A stretch of DNA of 64,000 nt, taken from assembly GCA_032622095.1 (NCBI GenBank), contig CP136062.1, forward strand, positions 154,562,875 through 154,626,874, in the 5' to 3' direction. Below are positions 13,101-28,100 of the stretch, one piece after another; positions within the stretch are counted from its first letter, which is position 1; each line of letters begins with the position of its first letter. The DNA is from Siphonodentalium dalli (Eukaryota > Mollusca > Scaphopoda > Gadilida > Siphonodentaliidae). The notes under the pieces are model-generated. The model was not told the origin of the DNA, made no database searches, and saw only the letters and a program-made list of their open reading frames with translations. A program made the translations under genes and the position numbers.

Positions 13101-16100
13101 ATAAGGGAACTACTCATCAATGAGTATTTAGTATAGAGAGGGTTAATAAGGGAACTACTCATGAATGAGTATTTAGTATAGAGAGGGTTAATAAGGCAAC
13201 TACTTATCAATGAGTATTTAGTATAGAAAGGGTTAAACAAACAAAATTAGTGAGAGGAATTTTGATTAATTATTTTTGGTGAATATATTCATTTAAAAAA
13301 AATGTATTATTGAGAACAAAGAATAACAATGGGAATTAGAGACAAAATACATATAAACATTCATGCTCAAAATCCACGACATGGAAGACTGAAACTCTTC
13401 CATGCCCTGGCCTACTTTCTAACTGTGACATGCAATTATAAAATATTTGAAGGCACACACTGTGTTCGGACAATTTTAACAAACACGGTTGAAGTTAAGA
13501 GCAAGATCTAGCAGCAATACTTGGTACAACCTTGACATATTTTTTTTTGAAAATGGACTTTCTTTAGCAACAATAAGGATGGTAAAAAAAAACAATAAAT
13601 TATTGTTTTGTCTTCAAAATAACTTTAAATTTCCCTTATTAAACAGCTAAAGTGGTTGATGGGGTGTAATATTTAAAGTTTGCAGAATCAATTTCCAAAC
13701 ACTAGGTGCAGCTTTAAATAATTTACCATAAACAATATAATTAGTGAATTTAACCATATTTAATTTATTTGCATTTGGACTGAAACATGTTATGGTGTAT
13801 ATATAATTCATAGTATTGTGAAATTTACTTGGCATAGCATAATCGGTATTTGGGAAATTTTTAATTTTTTATTGCAGAAAGTAATGCACAAAACATCTTG
13901 GTTAAGAGAGTTTAAAAAAATGAGAAACATTTATATGGTGTTCTTTACTAACTCATTCATCATGAATGTGACACTTATGATGATGTGAATATATTATAAC
14001 ATGTATGTATTCTTGAATCTTTATTGTCTTCTTTATATATAAGGTGACATCAATTTCATTAGTTTGTTTACCAAATCGCCGACAATTTTGTTTACCAAAA
14101 TTACAACAAAAAAATGTAGTTTTATTTTGCCCATGATATTCAATTCTAACCAAACCATTCTGTCAATCATAATAATAGCATGGCAAAATGAGATATTATT
14201 CATTTCATGACGGGAGCTTCCTGAAATTTTGCGAAAACCCTGTGCTCAAAAAACCGTGCTCCCATTGGGAGCCTCACATATGTAAGAGAATACATTGGCC
14301 TAACAATATTTATCTTGACCTTGTAAGCCAGTGCGTTCTCTTATATATGCAAGGCTCCCTATAAGAGAATACACTAGCACAGGGTCTTTAATGCTGCACC
14401 ATCGCATCTCCCATCATGAAAGGGTTAATGTGTTGGTTTTATTTGCAAAAAATGATTCCAAGTTAATATATGAGATTTGCATTCACCAAGATCGTGCGGA
14501 ATAATCGCCAATTGGTATGTCATGATCTGCCTGGGTTATAAAAAAAACATTCAATCCTCCATCAAGAGATTTGTTCCCCTGATGTTTGAAACAAACTAAT
14601 AAAATGGGTGTGGCCTAATTGACGATATTGTATGATAATAACAAATGTGCATGAATATTTTGGTTTTGTTCACATTTTGCATGTTTTTTTTCTCTGAATT
14701 TATATTCGTCTCACTTGTTTTGTTGATTTTCTTGGTTTTTAACTGCTGTGTATGAATAACTCTAATGAAAGTTTTCTAATTTTTTTATTGAAATTTGTCC
14801 AACTCCATTCTATAAATAGCTATAACATTCAAACCCTCCAATGAATTACTAGATTCTCAGCAAACTGTCTTGGAAAATTGGGGGGGGGGGGGTGGGGCAA
14901 ATTTTGTTTTCATATTATATTTTTTTCAACTTAAATTTTTATGTCCATTTTATGAAATTGAAGTCATAGCATCCTGTTTGATATCATACAATCAACTGGC
15001 TTACTAAGACCAAATTTGATTAATTAAGACAGTTATTGAAATTTAGTTTCACAGTCCTCAAAATTAGCCACGGCAATAAGCAATGCCGTGGGAAATGCCG
15101 TGGCAACATGATGAATGTAACATGCCACAGCATTAAATTTGCTGTTGGACATTTTTAATAATTCCGAGGGCTGCTTTCACAGCTAAGGATTGAGAGAAAA
15201 ACATCCATCAATATTAAGTAAATAAAACAACTTTTAGGAAAGGCCATAATAGGGTCTCCAGGCAATGAGAATCTAGCAATGTTTTTTATATTGACCTTAT
15301 CCTTAAAGCATAGTCTTACAGTTAATTTATTTTTCAAACCTGAATAATAATCAAAAAATATACAAATCAATATGGAGTTCCAAGATGTTTGTGCATCAAT
15401 CGTGATCTTCATCTTCCAGACCCGTCAAGGGAGATAAACATAGCAAGTCGCGTGACGGTTCTAGTTCAGGGCGATCAGTTGCGAAGCCGAGAAGAGCAGA
15501 ATCAATAAGGTAGTGATGGAATTTAACCCCCGTAGTGGCACCATTGCTTTTTTTGCACATGCTTTCATAATAGTTCTTTCCGTAAATGAGAATTATAGGG
15601 CTGAAAATTAATTCAGGACAGAAAAGAGATATTTGTTTATTAAGTTTGTTTTTTTATTTGATTTTAATCTAACAAGCATGCTAAGATGGGCACTGCATAC
15701 CACTTTAGTCATAATTTTACTTTCCAAATGCCTCAAGATTATTGAATTATTTTTTGGGGGGCAATTTTCTATGTAAACAATTGAACTCTCCAGTAAAGCA
15801 ACAAATTTCATTTTCTTGAATGTTTTTTCCCGGAATTATGCAATCTTCCGTTTAAATTTAACCTCTTCGCTGCTACATGCCAATAGGTGAAATGTCACAC
15901 TGTGTGCTATATATCTATAGCAAGTGCAGAACTATATTTGCAGTTAGTTGCTACTGATTCACAGTATTCAATATTAGCCAGCATCAGCCACACATATGAT
16001 TAACATGTAACTTGTGTTGCCATTGCCAACAAAAGTCACCTGACTCACTTGACCATTCCCCCTACCAGACCTGTTTAATGCCTAAAAATCGGTCAGGGAG

Positions 16101-19100
16101 ATTCTGCTCCTTCAGTCAGGGAGATTTGGGTCTTGTCAGGGATATTACAAATTGCAGCCAAAAAGTTACATTTTCACTATTTCTTCCTTTGAAAAATGGT
16201 GGGTAGTGATTTTAAAGTAGTTAAATGTAATTAATCTTCACTTTTCAAAGGATGTATTAATGTAAATGCACATTTCTGATCACATTTGAATGTATTTATT
16301 CAAATACAAAAAAATTGAATATTTTTTCTTTGATTATTTATTTCATAATATCATTGTATAACATTTAAAACCAAAAAAATTCTTCGGCCCACGAATCCCT
16401 ATACTTGGAGTCATATCGGCGTTGTTTCGATGGACATTCAACACTTCGTCACTGTCATTTCGGCAGCGTTTCGCTGAATTAAACCAACGGACATTTCTAA
16501 ATTTAACACCAGAACTAGTAAACTAGAATGATTTATTGCGGAAATAAACCCAACCCCAGTATATATAGCCTGCACATTTATATACTAACACGCCGTGTTT
16601 GGGTGCTTATAGTAATTATTGATCCCCAAAGAAAACAAACTGCCATACATTCAATTAATTTCTTTTGAAAGAGTGCGAGTCATTGGTCGCGACAAAGAAG
16701 CAGTGTAATCACTGATGAACGCCAGAGGCAGGCCACGGTGTCTACTCCGGTTATCAATGGAGCACACCTCATCTCGGCAAATCTCGTTCACACGTGGTTT
16801 CAATTGAGAAAACACTTCCGCGTTCTGAGAATTTTGACATTAAATTTTTTGTTGTTGTTGATTGAAACCGTGAGATTACAAGCTTAATCCGGGAGAGAGG
16901 GAGATGAGGCCTCAAACCGGTAGTCTCCCGCACGATCCGGGAGATTAAACAGGTCTGCCCCCTACATGTACATGGCCTTACCATTTAGAAATTTTGTGTC
17001 AAATGTGTAGCATTACGAACGTGTATCAAAGAGAAACAATCCAATCTTCAGGTTAATTGGCGAATCTCTGCTTCATGAACTTTTATTCCAGCAATGGCGA
17101 CCCAGCGTTACTTTTTCCAAAAGGGTTGTTGGCAACGACTTCCTTTAAATGGTGTAGGTCATCTGTCTCCTGGAATCTAAATTGCATTTTTCTCACATCA
17201 GTTTTCCCAACTTCTTTTCATCACTTATGTGCAAATGTAAGATCTTCTATAGTGAGCCACCAATATGTGACCCGCCATATCAAATCCAGTCGTAAGTCGG
17301 GATTTTTTTTACCCTGTGCCAATGCATTCTCTTATATATGCGAGTCGACCATAGGTCGCCTCGCATATACATGTATAAGAGAATGCATTGGCTTAAACAA
17401 ATTTATCATTTTTTTTAAATAAATGTTTCTTACAATTTTTAGGACATAAAATAAAAAACATCCATTACCCTGCAGGGAGCCCCACACATATATAGAAGCA
17501 TATAGAAGAGTGTGGTCTGCTCATGTTTGTCTGGGGCTCTGTATGGGTGAAATTATAAAATTGTTAAAGAATACAAGAAAAAATTATTAAAATTGTAAAA
17601 AATTGTTAGGCCAATGAATTCTCTTATATATGCGAGGCGACCTATGGTCGACTCGCATATATAAGAGAATGCATTGGCGACCTATGGTCGACTCGCATAT
17701 ATAAGAGAATGCATTGGCACAGGGTAAAAAAAATCCCGACTTACGACTGGATTTGATATGGTGGGTCACATACCGGTATGTCTGCACGGAAAGATTATGT
17801 TTTGATTAAAGCCAATTAATCATATCGAGGGTCGCACTGTGGACAGCTTATCACTACCAAAAGATTATTATTTACATGTTCTGCTACAAGTTGGGGTGAT
17901 ATCTCAAAACGTGAAATCACATGACTTTTCCCACCAAGTGCATATCCATGGCAATACCATAGGAACACATGTTACAAGTTACTATATGTGTGGCTGAACC
18001 TCGTCGATGTTTGACTTTATAGTATTTTCACACAAGCTTGAGTTTCTGTGCCTGTCATTTACAGAATGAGGTCCCCAGAGGGTGAATTTCACCCTCCAGG
18101 GATCTCATTCTGCATGGTCTCATCTGCTTTGAGAGACATAGACTCAGATTTAGGTTCCCAAATGGTGAATATTGTGATGTACACCCATTGGGAACCTCGA
18201 TTATGCAATGTGTCCTCTGCCAATTTGGGGATATAGAGAAACTAATCTACAAAAGAAATGGAGTCTTGATGTAGAAGTTTCTATAGAAATATGATTATAA
18301 AGAAACTTTTGAGAGAAGATGCGGCCTAAGCAGAATGAGGTCCCCAGAGGGTGAATTTAGTTATGCTATAATCAGGCTTGTTTTCACAGCATTTTCTTTA
18401 GGCCAATATAAACAAATTACTAGATTCTTATCCAACTCTTTTGGAATATTGGGGTGGGTTAATTTTATTTTATATATTTTATCCTTAACACTCTCTATAC
18501 TAAATAGTCATTGATGAGTAGTTCCCATAGGAAATGTTCAGATAATAAGTTCAAATAACGACCATATGCCATTTTTTAAACTTATATTCCATACCCAATT
18601 CTCCAGGTGAATAATAGACACTTCCAATAAATATTTTTAAATGGTCATAGTCGATCAGTTCTATTCAATACAAGGTGATTTAAATTTCCCAATTGTATTG
18701 CAATAGACTGATTAACCTCTTCACTGCAATGATGTCCATAACTATTACGGACGTAAAAGTGCATGTCGTGTGCTATGGACCTACTTCAGCACATTAGCAG
18801 TAGGCCATTATTCATAACTAGAACTCAGAGTTTGGTGCATCGGAATAACTGTATTTCGAAGTTTCGAACAGTGTATGATGTTCCACGATTGTGAACGATA
18901 ATAACCTTTCAACTGAGTCAGTTTTATGGTTATTGTGATATTCCCATTATATATTTCCACTGGCAAATGACAATAAAGTCAACAGCCCAGCACATGACGT
19001 CATAATGTCATTTAGCAGCGAAGAAGTTAATGGGTCATTACAATGTACTTTGAAGGTTAACCTCTTGGCTGCTATACGACACTGCTGAGTACAGACGTAA

Positions 19101-22100
19101 AATGTCATGCTGTGTGCTATACGTCTGTACTGAATACGGACCTACTTCAGCACTCTAGCACTCGGTCATGGTTCATAACTGGAACTCAAGAGATTGATAC
19201 ATCGGAACAACTGTATCTCGAAGTTTCATGATGTATGATGTTCCACGATTATGACAGATAATAGCCATTCAACTGATTCAGTGTTATTGTTTTCATGATA
19301 TTTCATGATACATTTTTTTCATAACATCAACGGCCCAGCACACGACATCATAACGTCATTAGCAGTGAAGATGTTAAGACATGAGAAAAAAAAATTTGAG
19401 GAGGGGGACCAACAATAGGGAAGGGGATGATAATTAAGCCTATTTGTTATGCCCCCCGGGACTTGAAGTCGGCGGGTATATAGTCGACGTCTCCGTCTGT
19501 AAGTCGAGCCGTCCATCCGTCCGTCCGTACAAACATTTTGCATTATTGTTCAGCAACCGCTAGGCAGATTTAGCTGATATTTGGTATGGTGATAGAGCAG
19601 CATGGGGGAACATCTACATGCATAGCGGCGGTTTCGTCCACCCATTTTCACCAGAGTTATGGCCCTTTTTTTACTTAGAAAATTCAATTTTTCTCTTGTT
19701 TTTTGGGTTTCCAGATGATAGTGTGAGCTTTGGTGGTACGATTGCAAATCCCGTATTTTTGTGGATCAGTTATATAAAAATACATGTCAAGTGCGAATTT
19801 GGGTATGATCCGATGATTTTTGCCAGAGTTATGGCCCTTTTTTCAACTTAGAAAATTTGAATTTTCGCTTGTTTTTGGGTTTCCGGATCGCTTGTTTTTG
19901 GGTTTCCGGAATTTCTAGAAGTGATGATTGTACGAACTTCTTTTGGAATGGTCATATAGACCTCCTCGGATATCCGCAGTTTCGTCCATGCTTAATCCGA
20001 ATTGCTATGGTCGGAGGCAAATGCCACGCGACAGCGTACCTCTTGTTTTATATTGGCCTTATATTTCTCCACTACAAGCCTGAGTTTAGTGTGCCTGTCA
20101 TTGCAGAATGAGGACCCCCAGAGGGTGTGAATTTAATGACGCTACCCCCGCATAGCGGGCTAGCATCACTAAATTCACCCTCTGGGGACTTCATTCTGCT
20201 TAGGCCCCAACATTCAATTTCCGAGAATGAGAGATTCCAAGATAATATTCATTGATATAAATGTGCTATAATTTCAGTGTTTCATAGTGATATATGTGAC
20301 CCGCCATATCAAATCCAGTCGGAAGTCGGGATTTTATTACCCTGTGCCAATGCATTCTCTTATATTCGCATATATAAGAGAATCCATTGGCCTAACAATT
20401 TTTTACAATTTTAATAATTTGTTCTTGTATTTAACAATTTTATAATTTCACCCATAAAGAGCCCCAGACAAACATGAGCAGACAACACTCTTCTATGTGC
20501 TTCTATATATGTGTGGGGCTCCCTGCATGATAATGGATATTTTTTTATTTTATGTCCTAAAAATTGTAAGAAACATTTATTTAAAAAACATGATAATAAA
20601 TTGTTAAGCCAATGCATTCTCTTATATATGCGAGGCGACCTATGGTCGACTCGCATATATAAGAGAATGCATTGGCACAGGGTAAAAAAATCCCGACTTA
20701 CGACTGGATTTGATATGGCGGGTCACATATAACCTTTTCTATACTAGTTAAAGCATCATTGATGAGTAGTTATCCCACAGGAAATGTTCAGATAATAAGT
20801 TTAACAAACGACCATAGGTAGTTTGTTGAACTTATTATCTGAATATTTCCCTCAATAAATAGGGCTCCTTCTTCACTTTTATTTATCTGTCGTCTGCTTT
20901 TATAAACCTTAAATCCCTCCAAATTTATAATCGACCATTCCAATGTACACATTTTAACTGACTGGAAGAATCCATTTAGTATAGAAAGGGATAAACATAG
21001 CACAATAACAAAAATTAGATTCTCATGTTTATTTCTGATGCATTCACGGGGATGTTTCATTAAAAACTAGTAAAAAATATAAAAAAATTAAAATGAGCAT
21101 GCCTCTGTAACTAACGCATCGCGTAATATTTTATATTCATAGTGAGGCATTTGCTAAAATGGCCTGCTTGTTTTTATTTCCGATTTTGTTATTTATATTT
21201 TTTTACTCATTTTTATCGACATGCCCCTGCAGAAGCATTTCTGTTTTTTGGTCGCAGTGATTACCGACTTGAATTTGGGGGAATACACGTCAATACACAA
21301 CATAATAATGTCATTTAGCAGTGAAGAGGTTAAGGATGAAATGAAAGAACTATTTGAAAGTACAGTAATGACCTAAATAATTAACTCCTTAACCACATCA
21401 GAATTATGGGTAAGTTTTCAGGATTTAGTCAGAAATATGGCTTGTTACCATTCATGGGAAAGCTCTCACTGAATGATGAATGCCAACAAGCCATATTTCC
21501 GAATAAATCCTGAAAAGTTACCCATAATTCTGCTGTGGTTAAGGAGTCGATTATTTAGGGCATTACTGTAGGGTGAGGATTCTTTTCTACACCATAGTAA
21601 TGACTACCTTGTATGTAATGTAACCAATGTACCTGTATTACTAGTACTAATACATATCCCTGTGGTTTCGGGTATTCTATGACTACCTTGTATTTAATGT
21701 AACCAATATACTTGTTTTACTATTACTAATACACGTACCTGTTGTTTTTCTATGTTGATGCAAATATTACCGTTTTGTCTAATTTTTCTATTTCAATGTG
21801 TAGAGATATTTTGAAGAGAAGTGACTCAGGGTAAGAAATGGCGGGCTTGAATTTTTCCTGAGTGAAATTATCTTTCTGGATATGAATTACCCCCCAAATT
21901 TGCTAGTAAATAGTTTTTGAGCAAATTCTTAGAATTTTTCCTATAGATTTTCCTATTGAATTTTCCAATTTTGGAAATAAGTTAAGATTGCTTGGCACTT
22001 GCATTTCTTTACATGTTAGTTTTAAAAATGACAATATGTTGTTTATAATTCCTGCAACAAATTCATCATAAGACATGCAATTGATATACATATATGAATT

Positions 22101-25100
22101 AACCTCTAATTGCATGTTAAAGAGATAGACGCAACTCGCAAAATCCACATTTTTTTGTTCTAAATCAGTCATTTATACCCTCAAAACGATCGCAAAGCAA
22201 AGACCTAAGCAAAGCGCGAATTAAAATGTACAGTTTGACGTCGCTCAGAAAGCGCGCCTGAAACGAAAACGGCGTCACGGTGAATCCAGCCAACTCTGGT
22301 GCGTGACGTCACTTGGGGACACATGAGACACTGGCGAATACGTCGTCTCTGCTTACAATTTGGTGCTGTTGTTTGCGGGTTTTAATCGATTTGTGTGGAG
22401 ATTGTTTTGATGATCAAACTCAGTTGGCAATCACCATGGATATGACGAACAAATATGTTGTCACTGGGAGCAGCCACACAAAGAATGGTCTATTGTATGT
22501 GATCAATTACCCTGAATTACCTGACAATATTAGTACCGGCATTGTCCGTCTTTCTGAGAAATATTACGATTCTTGTGAAATAAACTATTTGCCATCCGAC
22601 GGTATTTTGAAATAAAACATTTTATATCTATAAGGAGGCTAATTGACTAGATGTTACCGTGACAGATGCAAATATTTCTGGTGTGACTTTGTGCGGTATT
22701 GAAAACAAATATATTTATCTTGGCTGATCTGGCTGGTCCGCTTGGAATTTGTTCTATAACCCTTGGAACAAACGTCGCAATACCGACGACTCGAATTAAG
22801 TTCCAATTAAACTCGATTTTAATTCTAAATTCGTCTGTTGAAACAAACGTAGAATTTAATTTAAGACGAATTTAAATTATTTTGTAAAAGGGCAAAAAGC
22901 GTTCATGAGGGTTTTTGTCAAAACGGCTGAAATAGTATACATATATCAATGGAACGGTTATTCAAATAAAAACAATTTCTCTATATTATATCAATTCTAA
23001 AAAGTAAAATGTAGTGAGAAGATATGGCATTTGACTTCCAAGCGACGAAAGACCCTTGTAAATATTAGCGATTTGATTTTATATGTGGTATTTTGCTCTG
23101 AACTTGTGAAAGTCTGAAAGAAATCAGGTCCAGTTTATTTTATAAACGAGAGCGTTGTGCCTTTTTAAGTTTTTAACAATTTAACAGTCGAATTCAACGC
23201 GGCCGGGATAAAATTATACTGCGTCAGTATAGGCCTATATATATATAACACTGCGTGATATTAAAAATCAACATGCATGGTGAACAGGGACGTATAGTTT
23301 GGTGGTTTCCGTTGTGGAGGAGGGGGGGGGGGGGCTCATAACTTTTGGATAATTCGATTTGCATCCGCCTCGGTTGTTCCCTCACATGCTTGGATGATAT
23401 CCCATTCTGAATGGATCCGAGTAGACTTGTGACCATGCATTGGGCGGACCATGGTTCTACTAGTGTAAGAAAAAGTACAGATCTGAACTTGAAAATCCGA
23501 TCATAGTTGGGCACGGTGTGAGAAAATTTTGAATTCTTAACATAAAAATCACAAAATCCTATAGTATTTATAGACTGGCCTCATGCAAGCTTTCCACATG
23601 TTGGAAATTTCCGACCTGACACTCCCATTAAGGTTGGAAAATTGCCAACGGATGACTAATTAGCGGTTTTTGAGTGGCCACGGGGGTCATGAGGGACCAG
23701 GAAACAAACTTCCCAAGTGTCGGAAATTTCCTACCTCACACCTCATCAGTCAAAATTTTCAACAAAAGTAGGAAATTATGCAAATGTTGGCCTAAAAATA
23801 ACAAATTCTCCACAAATCAATTGTTGGAAAATCAAATTATAAGAAAATTTTCAACCTATCGCTGGTGTGAAATTTCCAACTAATAATGTTGTTTCCAGTA
23901 TGAACCTTCAAACTGTTGAGAATTTTACCAGCGACACCCTCAGTCGCCACTAATATCCAAACGTAATAACATTTTATTTAGTGCGTCTACTCGCATTTAT
24001 TTTGGACAAGGGTAACTGTAGAAATTCACCTTTTTAACATCGCTCGGCGATCGATCAAATTTAGCCCATTCACACCAGTAATGCTAACGATATAGGCACG
24101 GATTTATCGGCGAAGAATTCATCTTTCAATCAATACCACAAACTCCCATCAGAACCTATCATATACATAGCATTTGATAAATTTTTAACCACCGAATATT
24201 GTCTCCGAAGACCGTAAATTTTCGGATTGATCCGACTCAAAATACAATGGACCATATCTTCCTCTAAATTCACCCCCACACGGCTTACTATAATTAACAA
24301 GACAGTCAAAGACTGTGGGGTCGCTCACCAGACTGCAAAGACTGATAAGACTGGGACTTTGGAGACCATAACAGTTAGAACTTTTCATAATCACTTTAAA
24401 AAAGTAGATCTAAACAGGATATGTAGATAGTGAGGCTTCATGTACCAACTGTACGCTACTGATCACCCCCCCCCCCCCTCCTCCAGCTCATGTCCCTTCC
24501 CGACCAGGCTCCAGACTCCCAAGTCTTAGATTGGCAACTGTTTGTTGTTAAATTGCCACAGATATGTTTAGATTATAATAATACATGTCATCTGGCCAGT
24601 TTATATAATTAATGACCTGTACCTTTACAGATATATATGCCTCTGTGGTGACCACACTATGATAAATTGGCTTTTTCAATAATACAGGCTTCAGTGTTCT
24701 CTTAAAAATTAATAGTGCATAGCAAAGAGGTGTGAATTATAAAGGGCCATAACTCTGTTAAAATATATCGGATCAAACCCATATTTTAACTTGATCTGTA
24801 TATAAGTGTCAAAAATTCATATGCCAAATTTGGTGTTGATCAGATGAAAAATGTTTGAGTAATCCTGCCTGGATGAATTCTATATCAAAACAAGAGTGGA
24901 AGGGGTAAAATAAACAATACCAAAATCCATACATATGAAGAAAATGCTAAGAAAATTTTAGGTAAGAAATATGAGGCTGTAATGTGTCCTAAACAAAAAT
25001 TAAAGGTCAAAATGCAAAAAAATATTTTGTTTTGATTTTAAAGTTATGTCCCTAGCTCTGTCCCTATTTGACCCAGTGACCCCATTTGAACAAATCTGAA

Positions 25101-28100
25101 CCCCAGTCACCCAAGGTCTCTCTGTACCAAATATAAGCTAAATCGGCCAAATATTTTTTTAGAAGTCATTGTAAGAATTACTATGAGTTATGGCCCTGGT
25201 TTCTCAACTAATTGACCGGTGACCTCATTTGAACAAATCTGAACACCAGTCACCCAAGGACCCTCCATACCAAATATTAGCTAAATCGGCCCAATGGTTC
25301 TGAACAAGAAGTCGTTGTAAGAATTACTATAGAGGAATAGAGTTATGGCCCTGGCTTCGCAACTATTTGATCCAATGACCTTATTTGAACAAATCTGAAT
25401 GGGAGTCACCTAGGGAACATCCACACCAAATATGAACTAATTCGGTATGATGGTTTCAGAGGAGAAGATGTTTTTAAAAAAGTTAACGGAAGGACAGACG
25501 GAACGACGCACGGACGGACGACGGACGAGGAGTGATGACTATAGCTCCACCGGAGACTTCGTCTCAGGTGAGCTAAAAATCGGTCAAACGATCAACTGAA
25601 CATCTATCGCTCAGGGATTTCTTGTCGGCTAATAATTTATTTACTCAAACAAATCAACAGATCGTCAGTAATAATTTCTATAGAGGAGAAATCTGTCGAT
25701 AATTCCAACTTTTTTTTCATTTTTTCTTTACGAATCACTCAGCGCCTCATTTTTAATATTCATTATGACCTGACCTCGATTCTAATACTGATCGGTGATT
25801 GGCTGTTTCTACTAGTGCAGTCATGGAAAGGTCAGGTCATAATGAATATTAAAATGAGGCGATGCGTGATTCGTAAAGAAAAAATAAAAAAAACAATTGG
25901 AATTATCGACAGATTTCTCCTCTATAGAAGAATTATTAGATAGGTCTGTTGACCTCAGATGTCTTAAAAGGGCATTAATTGAACTAAATAATTCATTATA
26001 TAGTTAAATTGGAAGTTGGTCGTTGGATATTGGTTCACAGCGCCAAATTGACACAATGAGTCTCATGGGATAGGTCCCGTTTACATTTGACAGGCAACAT
26101 AAAGGGGCACCAATAAACAAATATGAGCAATAAAGAGCGTTCCTTACCAGCTTAGACAATATGTAGGAATATTGCTGCACATGGGTCACCTCACCTGGAG
26201 AATATCATGGGATAGGTGCCTTTGTCTCATATGGGATATAAAGAGCGTTCCGTATAAACTTATACAATATATAGTGATGGTGCATAAGGGCAGTGCATGT
26301 TAAGAGCAGTTTAGTGTGTTTACAAGCCAGTGTCCTGAAACTTGGAGGAATGGCAACAAAGATATCCACCAGTTGCTTGGTTCAAATAATTTTCTCAACA
26401 CAGTACAAGTGCCACAAGCTGTATGACTGGCAATTACTATTTCTACACACCGAGTTGACATTGGTGGGATAAAAGATAATATAATAATTTTTGACTAAAT
26501 AACTGAGAAACTTAAATGTTTGGCATGTGGTTGGGGGATTTGTGTTGGGGGTTCAGCTTGAAATTCCTATATTTGTCCCACAGGCCCACCCCCTCATTTG
26601 ACCGAACCGCTCCTTTCCAACTGTTGTGAAATTCCATCCTGACAAAATATTGATCGAAAGCAATAAATTAATAATAATGGATATTCTGTTTATAGTGCTT
26701 AATGACACAAGTCTATCAGCTCTTGCAGTTACAGTATTACCGAAATTATTGAGCAATGACAAGTTTAGGCCATGGTTAATAAAGTGTATGTTTAGCATCA
26801 TCCATGATTCTGAGAATTAAATGTGAAATGAGGGGATTTCTCATTATTAATTATATTCCTGATGGGTTTCTGACATTAATTACTGGTGTATAAAGTACAA
26901 TGTAATTATAACATAAACATAAACACCAATCTGGTTTACATTATTTCTATGTGAATGATATATCAAACAATCAAAGTGTGCATTGTGCCAATAATATGTG
27001 AAATTCATTAATTTTAATTATAGAAAAAGAAAATGCGCGATTGACGGTGAACATAACATTAATTAACCATGACCTTAATCCTAGTAGGAACATATAAGTC
27101 AGGCATGACCTTTCCATGGTCCATCTCTTAAGATGAAAATATGCCATGGGTACATGTATGGGAGGGGGTGTTTGAAAATGTTTGATCCCTTCGATAACAA
27201 CCCTGTTATAGCCATACAAACTGTCATGTCATAATACCCACATTCGATTACAGCTGGTTGAATATATTCAAAATGTCAGATTGTCTATAATTGTCTGAAA
27301 AATTCTGATATTCTAAATTGATATAATAATATTTTGATCAAATCACTTTAAACTTGACTATATTGAAATTGAAATATATTCCAGGAATGAGCAATTACCT
27401 GAAAACTATAGAAAGTAATCATGTAATTTCCACTGATATTATAGACATTGAATTCCTTCAAAATTTCACTGTTTTCAGGACAGGTAGCAGCTACCTTTTT
27501 CCAGCCTTTAAAAATATATAAAAATAAGATATTGCAACATGACAAGTGCATCATGGGTAGAAAAGTTGTGACAAAGGCTTTCATTAAATTTGATGTTTAA
27601 TAAGCAAACAACATCTCTCATGTCTGTCAGCCCGCCCTGAACCTGCTGTACAAACAACACTTAAGCAAACTCCTGTCTTTCCCTGTACCGGGGGTACATA
27701 ATACCGGATGGCATTAAACATCTACTGCGATGTCCAAGGTACGTCCCGGCACCATCGGTTGAACTGCCAGTAGAATGTATACTTCATGCATCATATAACG
27801 GACCTTCAAATGGTGACCACATTGCTGACCAGAAACCGATTCAAGAATGCACCAATCTATGCAGCTGTAGTCCTTTTGATATGCTGAGCCGTCTTCTGAG
27901 CAATCCTGACACTTAGTTGTACAGTAGGTGATTCTGCCATGCAGTTTGAACAGGAACACCTGAAATTGGCAAAGATTATAGAAAGATTAAGATCTTGCAT
28001 CAATAATCCCCAGGCAGAACTTGCATAAAAGTATATTTCATGATTATAATCAGTCAGTTGGACTTCCACAAGTATGTTTACACGTAGTATAGCTTTGAGT

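Larger units (their letters stand above)
11572..13236. mobile_element. 1.7-kb element with CCCTTTCTATACTAAAT ends and an internal ORF
   Basis: The left end CCCTTTCTATACTAAAT and the right end ATTTAGTATAGAAAGGG are perfect inverted repeats; TTAA follows on the right and TTTA precedes on the left. Longer inner inverted arms match too (aagttgattctctgtttctc at about 11762 against gagaaacagagaatcaactt at about 12992). Between them is a 157-codon ORF on the minus strand. The right end is a four-copy 45-bp tandem repeat. Shorter relatives are at 18482, 20730-20995, 46440, 52680 and 61180-61420. Family unassigned. Confidence 0.75.

Noticed and set aside
13060-13236. CRISPR-like spacing of the 45-bp repeat
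   Set aside because: The units are contiguous without unique spacers, and the DNA is eukaryotic.
13019-13240. Minus ORF with a 15-residue period (NPLYTKYSLMSSSLI)
   Set aside because: It is the translation of the four-copy 45-bp tandem repeat.
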